NCBI RefSeq assembly: GCF_001638985.1
Contig: NW_017265159.1
Location: 1-64,000 of the forward strand
From: Phycomyces blakesleeanus NRRL 1555(-)
Lineage: Eukaryota; Mucoromycota; Mucoromycetes; Mucorales; Phycomycetaceae
Direction of reading: 5' to 3'
DNA: 64,000 nucleotides
Position numbers and translations under genes: made by a program. The notes beneath the pieces were generated by a model. It searched no databases and was not told the DNA's origin. It saw nothing but the letters and a program-made list of their open reading frames with translations. Shown in pieces: positions 49,032-62,400 of this stretch (positions are counted from its first letter, which is position 1; each line of letters begins with the position of its first letter).

Positions 49032-49657
49032 TTATGGCTTTCTCAGACCAAAATACCAGTAGGTAGCGGAAATCAGTAGGGAAATAACTGCCGGTAGGAG
49101 ATTAAGTTGGACAACAAAATATACCCAAATGGTAGCTAATCCCGGTGCACGCATCATCTGCCCCAGTGATGGCGAATGGTGCATAGTATAAAGAAGGAAA
49201 GATCCAACTACTACAGAACTTGTAGCCATGATAGTCTGGGTGATATTAGACGACTTGTAACGATTGGTCAAGTAGATAAATGGAATGAGAGCTGAGAGCA
49301 TGTTTTAGTCATTACAAATAGTAGGCCGTTTAAAATTATCTTCATGTTACCTGGAATTGATTTCAATGATTTTATAAGGAGACCAGAGTAAGTCCAGGGT
49401 TCAGAGAATTGAACCTTGACGGTGATGTCAAAGGTTCCGAGAAGGAAGGCAAAAGGAATACTCATAAAGATTGCTTGCCACAAATACTCGGTTGATGTCG
49501 TATGCTGTTTGGCTAGTTCTGCTTCCCTCTGCTTAACTTTTTGGAGAAGGCCAGTGGATTCAAACAAGCGCATCTTCTCAGCTTCAGGAACATTATCGTT
49601 CTGAGGGTGATGTGGGATTCGGTTAATGAGGGGTTCTGACACTTGCTTCTTAGCCAT
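49032..49657 (-). CDS. Small multi-pass membrane protein, DUF7719-like
   Basis: The two exons, 49351-49657 and 49032-49291, join in frame to 188 aa. Residues 1-50 are polar. Hydrophobic segments follow at about 54-76 (LWQAIFMSIPFAFLLGTFDI), 103-113, 125-143 (ATSSVVVGSFLLYTMHH) and 157-185 (WVYFVVQLNLLPAVISLL), suggesting three or four membrane helices. The run MMRAPGLATIWVYFVVQLNL resembles the MKRAP-x-LGT-xW-x3-V-x-LDL signature I associate with the fungal DUF7719 family, of unknown function. That assignment is from memory and moderate. The stop lies 42 bp from the biotin ligase stop, so the two 3' UTRs must overlap or abut. Confidence 0.75.
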
Positions 49658-50140
49658 ATTGTATTATATATATAAACAAGGGGTGTTGAGTTCAATAATG
49701 GACGCGTTGTATTAAAGAAGCTGTATCTCTTTTGTTTTTTTTTGTTTTTTTTTCTTTTGACTTTATGTGATAAAGAGGGGCAGGTTCAGGGGATAGGTGA
49801 CAAGGAGATAAGGGGGAAGGGCAAAAGGTTAAGCGGATGAAGATCCTTTCTCTCTTTATTTTAGGGGGTTATTATAAATTGTATATAAAGATCAGGGCGA
49901 TGAAGTTAAAGCGTGTATTTTGTTTTGGTTGGTTGGGTGCTTGTCTACAAGAACACATAATCTAATTGGGTAAAAAACACCAGGCAACAGTCCAGCTCGC
50001 AACTGAGTGATATTTTATATTTGCATTCCAGACAAGAAAGTGGACTTGTGCTTCTTTAGCTTATTCCTTTTCTGCATCCTACCTGACCTGGTTTGTTCAT
50101 CACTGCTCCCCTGACATCTCATGCTCACTTTTCTATAGTT
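49658..50140. promoter_or_regulatory. Divergent promoter region, membrane protein / coiled-coil gene
   Basis: 483 bp between two divergent start codons. It has long T runs near 49735 and a purine-rich G block near 49780. I see no clear factor site. Confidence 0.4.
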
Positions 50141-53100
50141 ATGACCGAAGGAACGACTACCACTGTCAAGCAGAGAGTGTCGTCCCTGGCAGGTGTAGGT
50201 GTCAATCCTACTTCGACTACTCGACCTACCAAGACACCTTTGAGTCGTGCCAATACCACAAACACTCCTCCGGTAACCGGGGGACGCTCACCTGCTCTGA
50301 CACGCGCTGGAACTACGACTTCAGCCGCAAGACCAACTGCAACATCGAGAGCTACCAAGACACCCCCCACTACTGCAAAACCTACGGCTACTGCAAAACC
50401 TACGGCTACTGCAAAACCTACGACTGCCCCAAAAGCAGCAACCCCAGCAGCTGCAAAACCTACCACTACCTCGAGAGCTACAAAAACTCCCGCTACTACC
50501 ACTGCTACAGCTACCGCTACTACCACTCGCCCCACAAAAACACCTGTTGCATCTGCTACTCATTCTGCTGCTCGTAACACTACTCTCAATAGCCGTGCAA
50601 GTGCAGTTCCTGGAAAGACAGCCGGAGCTGCTAGTCCCGCGGGTACCCGTCGGGCTACAGCGTCTACTGCATCTTCTGTTTCATCGTCTTCTACAGCCGC
50701 TTCTCCCACTTCATCGTCTGTCCGACGTGGCTCTATTGCTCCCACCAGTGCCCCTGCCCGGAAGCCTTCCATAGTCTCGCGCCCAGGGGCCACCGGGACT
50801 AGCCCAACTGTCCAAAACACTCAATCCGCCGAACTTGCTGCTGAAATAAAATTGCTCAAGGAAAAGGTATACACACAAATATATATACACCCACTGTCGT
50901 TTGACTTGTTATAAAAAGCCATAAATTTATTTGTTTTTATAACAATAGAATGAAGAGATTCAATTGGCTTTGGAAACAAAGGAAGCAGAGCTGACTGTAA
51001 AGGAGGCCGACCTTGTAGCACTCAAAACGCAGCTCGAGACCCTGGAAAAAGCCAAAGATACAATCCCAGAAGAGACAGAAGATGGAAAAATTTTAATCAA
51101 AGACACTACAGATGAAACACTAGAAGCTCTCGAGCAAATGGAACTACTTGAGAACGTAGTAGCTGAACATGAGTCTAGTCTTCGAGAAAAGGCGGATGAG
51201 ATCACTGCTCTTCAAAAAGAAATTGCCGACTTGAATGATAAAATAAAAAATACAGAGTCAACCAAGTCCAAGAATGAAGAGAATCTTAAAGAGGCCAAGG
51301 CTGCGTATGAAGAGGAGAAGGTATTGCTGCTACGTCGGCAGGAGGAGACAGAAGAGAAAATGCGGGAAAATATGGAGAGACTTCGTGAGAAGCTGGAAAA
51401 CGAAAAAGACCAATTAGTAGAGAGAATTCAAGATAAAGAAGATGAAATCCGAAAACTCAAGAAAGACATGGATGAAATCAGAGATAATATTCAGGACATG
51501 CATCAGTCGCATCAGAGTCGTCTCACCAGTCTCACCCAGCAAATGAATAAGCAACATGCAGATCAGATGGAGTCTATCAAATTTGATTATGAACGACAAA
51601 TCAAAGAGCTTCAAGATGCCTATCAAAAGGCCATCGAACCTGACAGTGGAACTGAAAAAGAAGCCGAAGAAATCAAGGCTGGACTTTTACTTGAAATCGA
51701 TGTAAAGAAATCATTGGAAAACAAATACGAAAATATTCTAATAAGAAATAATTTTGGAAATATGTTATATTGGTGTAGAGGCTTGTGGCAGAAACATCCG
51801 ATATCAAGCAGGCCCATGAGTTGGCACTAGCTTCCTTGAAGGAAAGATGGGAGACAGAGAAGGCAAAACTTGAAGAAGATCATAGACAAGCTCTTGAACA
51901 GGTTACTGTATCTCTTAAGGCAAGTGGAAGGATATGACACTGTCATAAATAAACAAAAGAAAAAAAACAATTTATATACTTCAAAATGAATGATATTCTT
52001 ATTTTCTTTTTTGGATACAATCTAGGAGGAAATCGTAACCCTTCAGCAAACACATGATAACAAGGTTCGGTCGCTAATTGCAGCACATGAAATTAAACTC
52101 GAAGAAGTTAAAAAAGCAACACATGAAGCAGCTGTCGAAAAAAGTAGAGCGGAAGTAGAGGTAAACGGGCTTTATATGACCTTTTTAGATTATTTTATTG
52201 ATATTTGACTATTAATCGACAGGCCGCTTGTCAAGAACGTTTTGACAAGGAGATCAAGGAAATACAGGATAAACATGATATTCTGTTGAACAAATTGAAA
52301 GAACAGCATGCTTTGGCTGAACAACAGATTTCTGAACTCAAAGCTTCCAACGAAAAAGAGCAGCAAGAGATGAAGGCTCGATATGAGCTTAAGATGGTTG
52401 AAGAATGTCAAGGTGTCAAGGTATATTTCTCGGTGTATAAACATTTAAAAAATAAATTGTTTACTCAAATTTTGAGGATGTGTTACAATAGAACCTTTTG
52501 GCCTTACAGCACGCTGAGCAAGTGACGCTTCTGGAGGCTAGACACGCAGAGTATGTTAACCAACAGACTGCATTGGCTCAACAAGAAGCCAAGTCATTGA
52601 TTGAGCAGACCCAAAAAGACCATGTTACAGCTATCGAAACCCTTAAACAGGCTCATGAGACAGCTATCAAGAGCACCCGGGGTGCAAGTGCTAACCAGAC
52701 TCGTGCAGAAACCGAACGTCAACTGCGGGCAGAATTTGAGTTGGCTATGGAACAACTCAGTTCAGGTCATGAACAGGCCATGGAGCAGCTCCAGACTCAC
52801 CACCGTGATCGCCTTGAGAAGCTCGAACAAGAACTTACGGAGGAAATCAAGCGTCAAGCTGAGCTTGCTGATAAACACAAAGCTGAAATGGACCGTCTCT
52901 CAAGTGAGAAACAGGGCGACCTCCAAGAAATCAAAGCTGAAGTAGAAGTGAGATATATAGATATATAGATATATAGATATATAAATTTATACACGTTTAT
53001 GTGATCGTTATACTAATCCTGTTGGGTGGTACAGTTGGCTTTGAAGAATGTTCACAGTGCAGAACTGGCTCGCTTAACAGCAGACCATGAGGCAAAATTG

Positions 53101-55520
53101 AATGAAGTTCTCCAACAACACGCTGCCCAGCGTGAACAAGATACCCTTAAGCTCAAAGCATCTCACCAAGAGGCTATTGAAGCACTGGAAGCCAAACACG
53201 CACTTGCACTGGCCTCTACTAATACAACCCAAGATACCCAACAAGAAAAATCACGTCTTGAATTCGAGGTGAGTAATAATGAAATAAAAATAAATAAATA
53301 TGAAATAAGAAAAAAAAATCGGATATCTGATCTGGATTTACAATATAGAAATCTTTGAAAGAACGCTACGAAAAAGACTTGGCAGGACTGGCCTTGCAAC
53401 ATGCTAATGACATTCAAGAGCTCCAGCAGGACCATGATAGCGAGATGGAGGTTATGCGAGAAGTACAAGAACACCAGAGTAAACAGATTGAGTCTTTGCG
53501 TAATTTGGAAGATACCCACGCCATTGCTTTGGCTACACTCAAGGCAAGCCACACGGCAGCCCTGTTAGAAGCTGAATCGAGATTGGGTGGCGATGCTAAA
53601 CAGGTTAAAGCTCAGTTAGAGGTAACAATTGACTGGTGACACAACCGCTATCACGTTCATCATTGATAATGAATTTTGGTTTTCTATTCTCAGGCTACCC
53701 TCCGAGTAGAGTTTGAGTCCAGAAAGGAGACACTTGACACTGAGCATAGACAAGCATTATCAGAAGTAGAATTGAAGCACACTGAAGCACTGAAATTGCT
53801 TGAGAAAGAGAGTCAGTCAAATGCAGAAAGTGCTAGTGCAGAAAGAGAGGCAAGTAACCCTCGGGTGCGCAAATGAGGGCAAAATAAAACGAAAATAACA
53901 GATAATTTCTTTTTTAGGTTTTTTTGAGAAAAGAGTATGCGATCCAATTGGAGCAACTGGAAGCTGAGCACAGTCGAGCAATAAGTGCTTTGAAAGCAGA
54001 GATTGAAGTTAAGGAGAAGGAGAAGGAGACTTTGAAGGCTGAGCATGCTCACGTCCTGATTGATAAGGAAAACGCTGAGAAGGAACGATGGGCAGCCAAT
54101 GAGGCTCGCCAGGCACGAATCGACGAGAAGATGAGAGAAGATATCGAACATTCATTTCAGGCTGATGTCGACGCGGCATGGACCCGTCTTAATGCCGAAC
54201 ATGCTGAAAAAACTAAAGAGCTCCAAGAACGCCACGGTTTAGAATTAGCTAGCCTGAGAAAGGAGCACACTGAGGCACTTGAAGCACTTGAAGCACGCCT
54301 TAATGCAGCATCCCAAGAAGCAGAAAGACAGAAAAGACAGTCTGAAGTAAGTTGCTTAGACTTTCTTTTTCAAGTTAGCGAAGAACGAATGTTTTCTTTT
54401 ATTGTTGTACTTTGTACTCACTCAAGATTTGTGTAGCGCGAAAAGGGAACGTATGAAGAGACGTTACTTCAATTGAGGACTTCGCATGCCGATGTTGTCG
54501 GACGGCTTGAACAGCAAGAACAGCAAAAGAAGCAGCAACAGCAGCAACAGCAACAACAGCAACAACAGCAACAGCAACAGGTTGTACGTGAGCACAATGA
54601 GGCTTTGAGACGTAAAGAACTTGAGTTGGAGCGATTGACTGCCGAGGTTGAGCGATTACAGAGTTCATTGGCTACGTCGACTGAAAGAGTAGAAAGAATG
54701 GCTTATAGCGATTTACCAAAGGCCAAGGAAGATGAGGCTCTTAAGACAATGCGGGATTCTTATGAAAAAATGATTGCGGATAAAAATGAGGAGATTGGAC
54801 GAGTTGAAGAGCGTCTTGAGCAGGTGTTGTCAGCCCAGACAGAGAATGGTAGCCACCATGAAGAACAGCTGAGAGTAAGTTGTGCAACTGTAAGAAATTT
54901 AACACCAGAATCCACATCCCACACTCAAAATGATGTTTGGCTTAGATCGAGACAGAAAAAAAACTTCAAACGATGGTGGGACAACACCAAAAGGAACTCA
55001 ATGTTCTTCAGAATCAATTCCAGCACCTTCTAGATCTAAAAGACAAGGAGCTGGAGGACTTTTCTTACCGCCTTAAGACAGTAACAAGTGCACAGCAAAA
55101 GGATCTTGAGAAGCTCCACCAGGCCCATAGATTAAAGGTTTCTGCACTTGAAGATGAAGGCCAAAAGAGAGAAGAAGAGTTGAAATCAAAGGCGATGGAA
55201 TTGCGCTGGATGGAGACGGACGTTGAAGGTTATGAGGTAATGATAATTAAGATTATTGTATTATTGGACTAGTTGAGGGACTAACTTGGAGTGTATAATT
55301 ACCCTATAGACAAAACTGAAGGAGCAGGACAACAAGGTTCATGCACTAGAGAGTGATAATGATCAGCTACAGCTCCAGGTCGAGCGATTGCGACAAGAAA
55401 ACGAACATATTTTGAGGTAAGATTTTTTGAATTATTTGGTATAAATTTCTGCGAGCTAATGTGATTTCCTGGACTAGTTTACTCGATCGTTTGCAGTTGG
55501 AGATGCGCCAGCAAGTATAA
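50141..55520 (+). CDS. Long coiled-coil protein with Thr/Ala/Pro/Lys-rich head
   Basis: I do not recognise a named orthologue. Fourteen exons join in frame to 1459 aa: 50141-50866, 50949-51701, 51779-51919, 52026-52160, 52223-52420, 52492-52947, 53035-53268, 53349-53621, 53694-53849, 53918-54346, 54437-54874, 54946-55236, 55310-55416 and 55478-55520. Twelve of thirteen introns are phase 0, as expected if the rod grew by exon duplication. Residues 1-230 are basic and low in complexity, with TATAKP-type repeats and TRPTKTP/TSRATKTP motifs, like microtubule- or actin-binding tails. The rest is almost continuous coiled coil with recurring segments (EHAEQ, HTEALEALEARL, LQQHA), plus a run of about 17 Gln near 54530-54578. 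Introns at 51920-52025 and 53850-53917 are GC-AG (AG|GCAAGT). A cytoskeletal or Golgi tether role is inference. Confidence 0.85.
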
Positions 55521-56512
55521 ATACATATATCTAATAAATAAATAAATAAATAAATAAATAAAACTGCCCATTGAGGCTTGATTCTGTATTCAGCGCGTGT
55601 TATTGTTTATTATATTGCCTAATATATAAAAATCGTTCATCTATACTGCTTACTGCTTACTGCTTCATAAAGCACAGTCTGGATTGAATATTTTAGATTG
55701 AAAGTTATTCCCAAAATGATACTGTAATTTTGGAGTTCTTTTTAAATATTATTATAATTATAATATAATTATAATACAGAAATTATTTGAATTGTTATTA
55801 TTTTGATCTTTAATTTTTTAAAAAGGCTTCCTGTAAATAGCTGTTTGATAATATAAGCATGTTAACCCGTAGACTAAGGAACACGAAAATAAACAGGCTT
55901 TTTTTTTATTTACAAATTAAAATATAACAATATCTACAGATTCTCCATATTTGTTCTTTAAACAAGGAAGGAAATTGAAGGTTATTATAAAATACCTCAT
56001 TAGACACCCTTCTTCTTTATATATACACAATATGATTATATAATGATTATTTCCCTTTTCTTTAATTGGTGACTAAGCTTTCAGTAAAAGTTACATTGAG
56101 CTTGACATGCTTTAACATAATTTCCTTTTTGTCCTCTTGCTATCAAAAGCGTCTTTAATATGAGTCTGATAGTCTTTGTTTCTTTATCTATCCCTCTCTT
56201 CTTTCTCTTTGTGTGTGTAGATTTGTAGGAGGTACAGGTGCTTCAATAAGACTATATATATATATATATATTTCTGTACATATAAATATCATTTGACTTT
56301 TGATGACAGAGGTAGTCCTTTTTTATTTTATTATTATTATTATATTTTATTTTTATATAACAAAAAATTGTGTGTAACATTTCCCTGGACCACAATATTT
56401 TCACCAAAAATAGAATCTTTTTAAATATTTTCATTTTAATTGCCCTTTCTGGCTTTTCCCTTTTTCTCCTCTTTCTATTTTCTGCTATAGTGTCCGCTGT
56501 GTCTCCATGTAA
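55521..56512. other. AT-rich intergenic stretch
   Basis: I see no gene. It has an AAAT microsatellite just after the stop (about 55530-55562), an AT-rich inverted stretch near 55750-55775 and an AT run near 56252-56272. It is the presumed terminator of the coiled-coil gene and the promoter of the Zn2Cys6 gene. Confidence 0.5.
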
Positions 56513-59160
56513 ATGAACAGCTTCCAACAATATACACCACATGAGCAAATGAGCCCTCCTACACCTACACCTTCACTCTTGTCACAACCACTCAAACGAA
56601 CGCGCGCTAAGCGTAGCTGTGATTTTTGCAGAAAACGTAAATCTCGATGTGATGCAGACCATTCAACACCATGCTCGAATTGCAAAGCTGTAAGCGCATC
56701 ATAAAGAAAAAGATAAAAAGAAAACGATGATCTCAAGGTAGATTTTGAGATCATCAAAAAACAAACAAACAAGCAAGCAAACAAGCAAGCAAGCAATTAT
56801 TTTCATTCTCATATTTATATATCTTTTCCTTCATTAGTGGGGATATACCTGTGAATTCCAAACTGCTCGTAAAAAGAGAGGTCCACCGAGTGTGTAAGAT
56901 TTTCAAAAAAAAAATAAAAAAATAAAAAAAGATACAGAATTTATATAATGATTATTACTATTACTATTTTGTTTATCAGAAAACAATAATTTAAATTTTG
57001 TATATTCCAGATACGTTGATAATCTTGAAAAACGCTGTAAAAAGATGGAGTCCCTGTTGGTGTCCCTGACCCGCTCCTCTATCAAGGAACTAGAACAAAT
57101 GGACTTTAGGCTGAAAACCGTTCAAGTCGAGACAAAATCACCCTCACCAGGTCCATCGGATTCATCCTCAGAAGAAGAGGAGATGGAATATGATTCGATA
57201 AAGTACACTGGTCAGTCCGCTGGATTGCAGCTACTTGATCAAGAACTATTCAAGGCCAAACCTTATGTACGCTGGCCCGGTCGCGATGACCTCGTGCTAC
57301 AGATGATGGCCCACAACGAGCTGATGGTTGTAAGAAAAGATACAAACGGCAGTCAAGAAACCCTTGACGTTGGCTTGTCTATGAGATCCTCAATATTTGA
57401 CAATCCAACCCGTAAAGACATTCCAATCACACACAGCAAAGTTTCTGCATCAGTTGCTTCCCGAATGGTGTCCTTGTAAGTGATTAGAATCTTGTGCAAC
57501 AACACAATTCCAAAAAGAAGCCAATCCTGATTCCATTTTCTACCTTTTGATATGTATAAATATACATATATATACATATTTATATATTTATACCAACAAC
57601 AACCAAAAAAGCTATTTTAGCCACCTCCATCCTTTTCTGCCAATCATAAATCGTACCCGTTTTCTCACACATGCCCACCAACCCGCAATTCTCACAAACG
57701 CAATCCTAGCCCTCTCCTTCCGTTTCGCCTCCCTATATTTCCCCAATCTCACTGAAAATTCTCAAGAACATGCCGGCACATACTTTCGAAAAGTAATGCA
57801 CCGTCTAAGAGACACTGCTCGCTCTAGATTGTGCCATGTCCAGGCCGCCATCTTAATGACTCTCTATCTAGATCTGGATGACGGAGACGTAGAGAGTATT
57901 CAATGGTGCACTCTAGGTAGTGCTATCCGAATGGCCCAAGACCTCGGTCTTCATCGCTCGGCTACTCATTGGAAATTACCACCGGCCGAAATAGAGACCC
58001 GACATCGAATCTTTTATGCCTGCTATATCCTTGACCGTTGGATGGGTGCACGTGCAGGCAAACCATTGACGATTCTTGACCGTGACTTTGATACAGCTAT
58101 GCCCTCTGCATACGAAGGCGACCAAGGTCCCATATATCAGCCCTTCATTTTATTGATCAAGTTATCCGAAATATTGGGCAGAGTCCTCAAAGCTTTATAC
58201 GCACCAAACTCTAAAAACTCCAATCGCAACGCTGGTCTTGATGACCCCACCATCCGTGTTGTATTCGACCGTCGACTAAGACTCTGGAAAGAATCACTCG
58301 AGGATGCGGTCGGGGGCGTGTATATGACTCAATCTCAGAAGACTAATCTCCAAGTATTTTACTACACTGTGGTCATGCTACTCCATCGTCCATTTGTAGT
58401 AACTCAGGAATTATTTCCTGATATGCAGTCCATCGTCGAGGAATCTCGGCATACGTGCACTGAAGCAGCCACTAATCTATCTAAACTTGTTCGTCAAAAG
58501 GCTTTACTAGTCGACGATCCAGAATCCTTTTCCTCAATGTGTCTACCCACATTTTTTGTCTATGCACTCTTCCAATCTTCACTTGTACACCTCTCTAATG
58601 CACGGCACGACCGCACCCAACCTGATCGGCTGTTTCGTCTCCATCAGGCGGTTGATCTTGTCAGAGAACACAAACATATCGGACCAGCATCCCGTGCGTT
58701 AGATATCCTTACTATGCTAATAACCTTACATGATCTTGCCCCTGGAGGCACCGTAAAAATTGAAGAAACTGAAAATCGCATTATTTCACAAAGCCAACAG
58801 TCTCATCCTCCAGCTGGTTTTTCTCAAGTAAATGAGATGCCAAAAGCCCACTGGTTCCAGAGGATGATAAACACTAGCATTGTAGGCGGAATTACACCAG
58901 ATATTCACCATGATGTTGCTACGGCTATGTTGCCAACAGACCCATACGGCTTCCCACTTTATAATCGTCCTATTGACCCTAACTATGTACCCCAGGCACC
59001 TTCTGCATTTACTGCATTTACTATCGAAAACCCAACCCTTCCACCCTCAAGTCTTAACTGGGCTGATTGGGACCTGTATCTTGACCAACAATCGCTCGGC
59101 GCCTCTGCCACTAACTCTTTAACTTCTGCCATTGGCACACACATTCACCACGCTCCCTGA
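56513..59160 (+). CDS. Zn(II)2Cys6 transcription factor with fungal-specific regulatory domain
   Basis: A nuclear DNA-binding regulator. The exons 56513-56689, 56838-56893, 57011-57475 and 57621-59160 join in frame to 745 aa. The binuclear zinc cluster is Cys-X2-Cys-X6-Cys-X7-Cys-X2-Cys-X6-Cys (CDFCRKRKSRC onward, residues about 37-65), split by intron 1. A linker and short coiled coil follow (YVDNLEKRCKKMESLL). The middle region has the Fungal_trans (PF04082-type) pattern: FHLHPFLPIINRTRF, LDDGDVESIQWCTLGSAIRMAQDLGLH, then TRHRIFYACYILDRWMGARAGKP. Many relatives control carbon or nitrogen catabolism, but the target cannot be told from sequence. The C-terminus is Pro/Ser-rich and may be the activation region. 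No metabolic cluster lies beside it. Confidence 0.93.
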
Positions 59161-59454
59161 ACATATCCATCTTTTTGTATTTTTATGAAACCAATTATTT
59201 AGTGTAGATATTAAAATGAAGGAGAGAGAAAGAAAGAGAGAGAGAGAGAGAGAGATCTGGTTATCCTCATAATTTTGGAATTAATTCCACAGCAAATATC
59301 CCTATACATATACAACTAGATACAAATACATCTACCAAATAAATATAACTCATAAGCCGCATTCCCTCTAAACTCTTTGTCCAACCATGATGTCATTATC
59401 TGCCCTAAAAGAAGATGCCAGGCGGAATACCAGTCCTCTTTAATCTCTTTCCTC
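59161..59454. repeat. Short intergenic with (GA)n tract
   Basis: 294 bp between the Zn2Cys6 stop and the VPS13 start, with a GA-rich run at about 59220-59254. It must hold the terminator of the former and the promoter of the latter. Confidence 0.6.
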
Positions 59455-62400
59455 ATGTTGGAATCTGTCGTCTCGACCCTACTCAACAAGGTTCTAGGAG
59501 CCTATGTCTCTAACCTCAATTACAACCAACTCCAGATCGGCATCTGGTCAGGTAAATCGTCTCATTAGCCATAGTCATTTGCTCACATTTCATTGTAGGC
59601 GAGGTTGTTCTCCGAAACTTACGACTCAAACGCGAAGCGCTCGATAAACTCAACTTGCCTGTAGACGTCCTTCATGGTATATACATATAAATATATATAT
59701 ACATCTATTCTTATAATATATCTATCTTGCTAACCTAGAAACACTTTGTATTGTTAGGCTATCTTGGGGAGCTTACCCTGACCATTCCATGGTCCAACTT
59801 AAAAGGGAAACCGGTGATGATCAATATCAACGATGTTTATGTGCTTGCTGTACCCCGGAATGAGTCAACCGTAAGTCCTTGGATGTATTTACTTTACATA
59901 ATCAAATTTTCAATCCAACCTTATGCAAACTCAACTCTATGGCTTCACCCCTTACTTTTAATACAAGATGACGGCAGATGAAATAAAAGCGCGCCAACAC
60001 GAAGCTAAGATGCGAAAATTGGCTGACGCTGAAATGATACATCAACCAGTAGAACACACAAATGCAGCCGAAGATGCTAAGAATGAAACCTTTGCCAACC
60101 AACTTATGCAAAAGATCCTCAATAATCTTCAGTTCTCAATTACAAATATTCATATTCGATATGAAGATGAAGTATCAGCACCTGGTCACCGGTTTGCGGC
60201 CGGAATCACTCTTAACGAACTATCGGCAATTTCCACAGATGAAAACTGGATCCCACAAACTATTGGTGATGCTGTTAATACTATTCACAAAGTAAGCTGT
60301 TAAAGTTGGCTGTTAGTTAAACGTTAAAAAAAAGACTTTATTCATTAAATGTTTTTTTTTATTAGTTGGCAACATTGGAGTCCTTGTCAGTCTATTGGAA
60401 TACGGACACATACTCGCTGTCTCATCTTAAAGATGACGAAAGTTTTACGAGGTTCAGAAGCCTAGTAAGACTAAAAAATAAATAAATAGTCTAATCCTAA
60501 TATATATATTAAAAGGAACGTTTTGATAGATTGCTACCAAGACGCATGTCCCCCCAGAACACCAGTATATTCTAAAGCCGGTTTGTGGCACAGGAAGGGT
60601 AGGTATCACACTATACGTGTTTTGTCCAACGAAAAAAAAAACTCACTATATAAATAAATAATTATAGGTAAAACTGAACAAGAAGTTTGGTGGTGAAACA
60701 CCAAAGGTCGATTCTACTCTTCTGTTCGACGAACTTTCATTTGTTATTGACGATGAACAATACAGAGATGCAATTCTCATGATAGACCTCTTCCACTCTT
60801 ATCTTAAGAAGCAAAAGGTATTATTCAGTCAAAACAAAAACAAAAACAAAACAAAACAATAGAAGCAGTAAAACTATATTTTGTTCTACTTGTCATACAT
60901 CATCCTATTGTACTCATACCCCCCCTTTTTTTTGGAACATTCGAATGTATATGTGTGTGTTACAATAGTACCAGAAACTACATCCGCCTAGTACAGTAAC
61001 ACCACGCACAGATCCGCGTGCTTACTTTCAGTTTGCTGCAAATGCTGTCCTGTCGGAAATTCATGAAAGAAACCAACGCTGGACATGGGCTCATATAAAA
61101 CAAAGACGCCAAGATAGACTGGATTATATTGACTGTTATGTTGCAGATAAACTTGGTCAACCTACCCCAGAGCAAAAACAGAAACTTGGTGAGCTTGAAC
61201 ATAAGCTGAGCTATGAGGATATTAGGCTTTATAGAGGTCGGTCCAAGGCACATCTTCGGCGCGAAAAAGAACGATTAGGTAAAGCAATATTATATCTAGC
61301 TATACATACGCATATATAATTTATCTGGTGTAAGGTACTAACAATATGTATAGCTGCCGAAGAAGAGCGAAAGCGTAAGGCAGCTGCAGCTCAAGCTGCA
61401 AATTCTAAAGGCTGGCTTGGTTCATGGTGGTCAACACCCAATACAGCCAATCAGCAAGAAGAAGACGAGGACTTGGTTATTACTGAAGAACAAAAGCAAG
61501 AATTCTATGATGCAATCGAATATGATGAAGATATGGCAGCTGTTGTAGAATCCATCGAGTTTCCGAAGGATGTATGTATATAAATTTTGTCTTGAGTAAC
61601 TACATAAAAGAATACATGTACTAACCAACTTAATTATCTAGACTATGCTCCTTTGTCTCCGTACGACTTTAAACAAGGGTTCTTTTACTTTGAAACGAGA
61701 GCCTCATGCGAACAATCCTCTCGAGCTGGTGTCACTTGTTTTTGATACAGTGATGCTAGGCGCTATTCAATATGTGGATTCTTTCAAAATTACAGCTGCT
61801 CTTGGTGACTTGATCCTTTACGATGGTGCCACAAAGAATACCCAGTATAAAAAACTAATCGGTGTAAAGCAAAAGGAACCTAAAGATCGACGAAAATCTC
61901 AATTGGACAAGCACTTAATCAAGTTTGAAAATATGAAGAATCCTTTCTTTTCGCTTGCAATCGAGCATAAACCTCTAGATGGGCGCGCTGATAACGCAAT
62001 GGCTTTAGTAATGCGAAATATTGATATTGTGTACAACCCTATTACTATCAGTGCCGTCATTGAATTCTTTAGACCTCCTGAAACGAGTGCTGATAGTGTT
62101 AATGCATTAATTGAGGTTGCTGGTGATACATTGGAGGATATCAAAAACCAGACACGCGCTAGTTTAGCATTTGCTCTCGAAAGACATACCACTTTAGATC
62201 TTCGAGTGGACATGGATGCTCCTGTAATTATCATTCCAGAAAAGTAAGTAAAATTATATCCACTATAGTTTCCAGTACAGAATCAGGGAAGTTGGTTTTA
62301 ACTGTTATACACAAAAAATATTAGTTGTTCCTTGAAGAATTGTCGAGGTATTGTTGTTGACGCTGGTCATATCAATATTGAGAGCAATTTGGCACCTGCT

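Noticed and set aside
50125..50535. 136-codon minus-strand frame rich in Val/Ala/Gly
   Set aside because: It is the antisense of the low-complexity Thr/Ala/Pro head of the coiled-coil gene, which has consistent exons on the plus strand.
54399..54668. Val/Ala repeat frame on the minus strand
   Set aside because: Antisense of the CAG/CAA polyglutamine tract in the coiled-coil gene.
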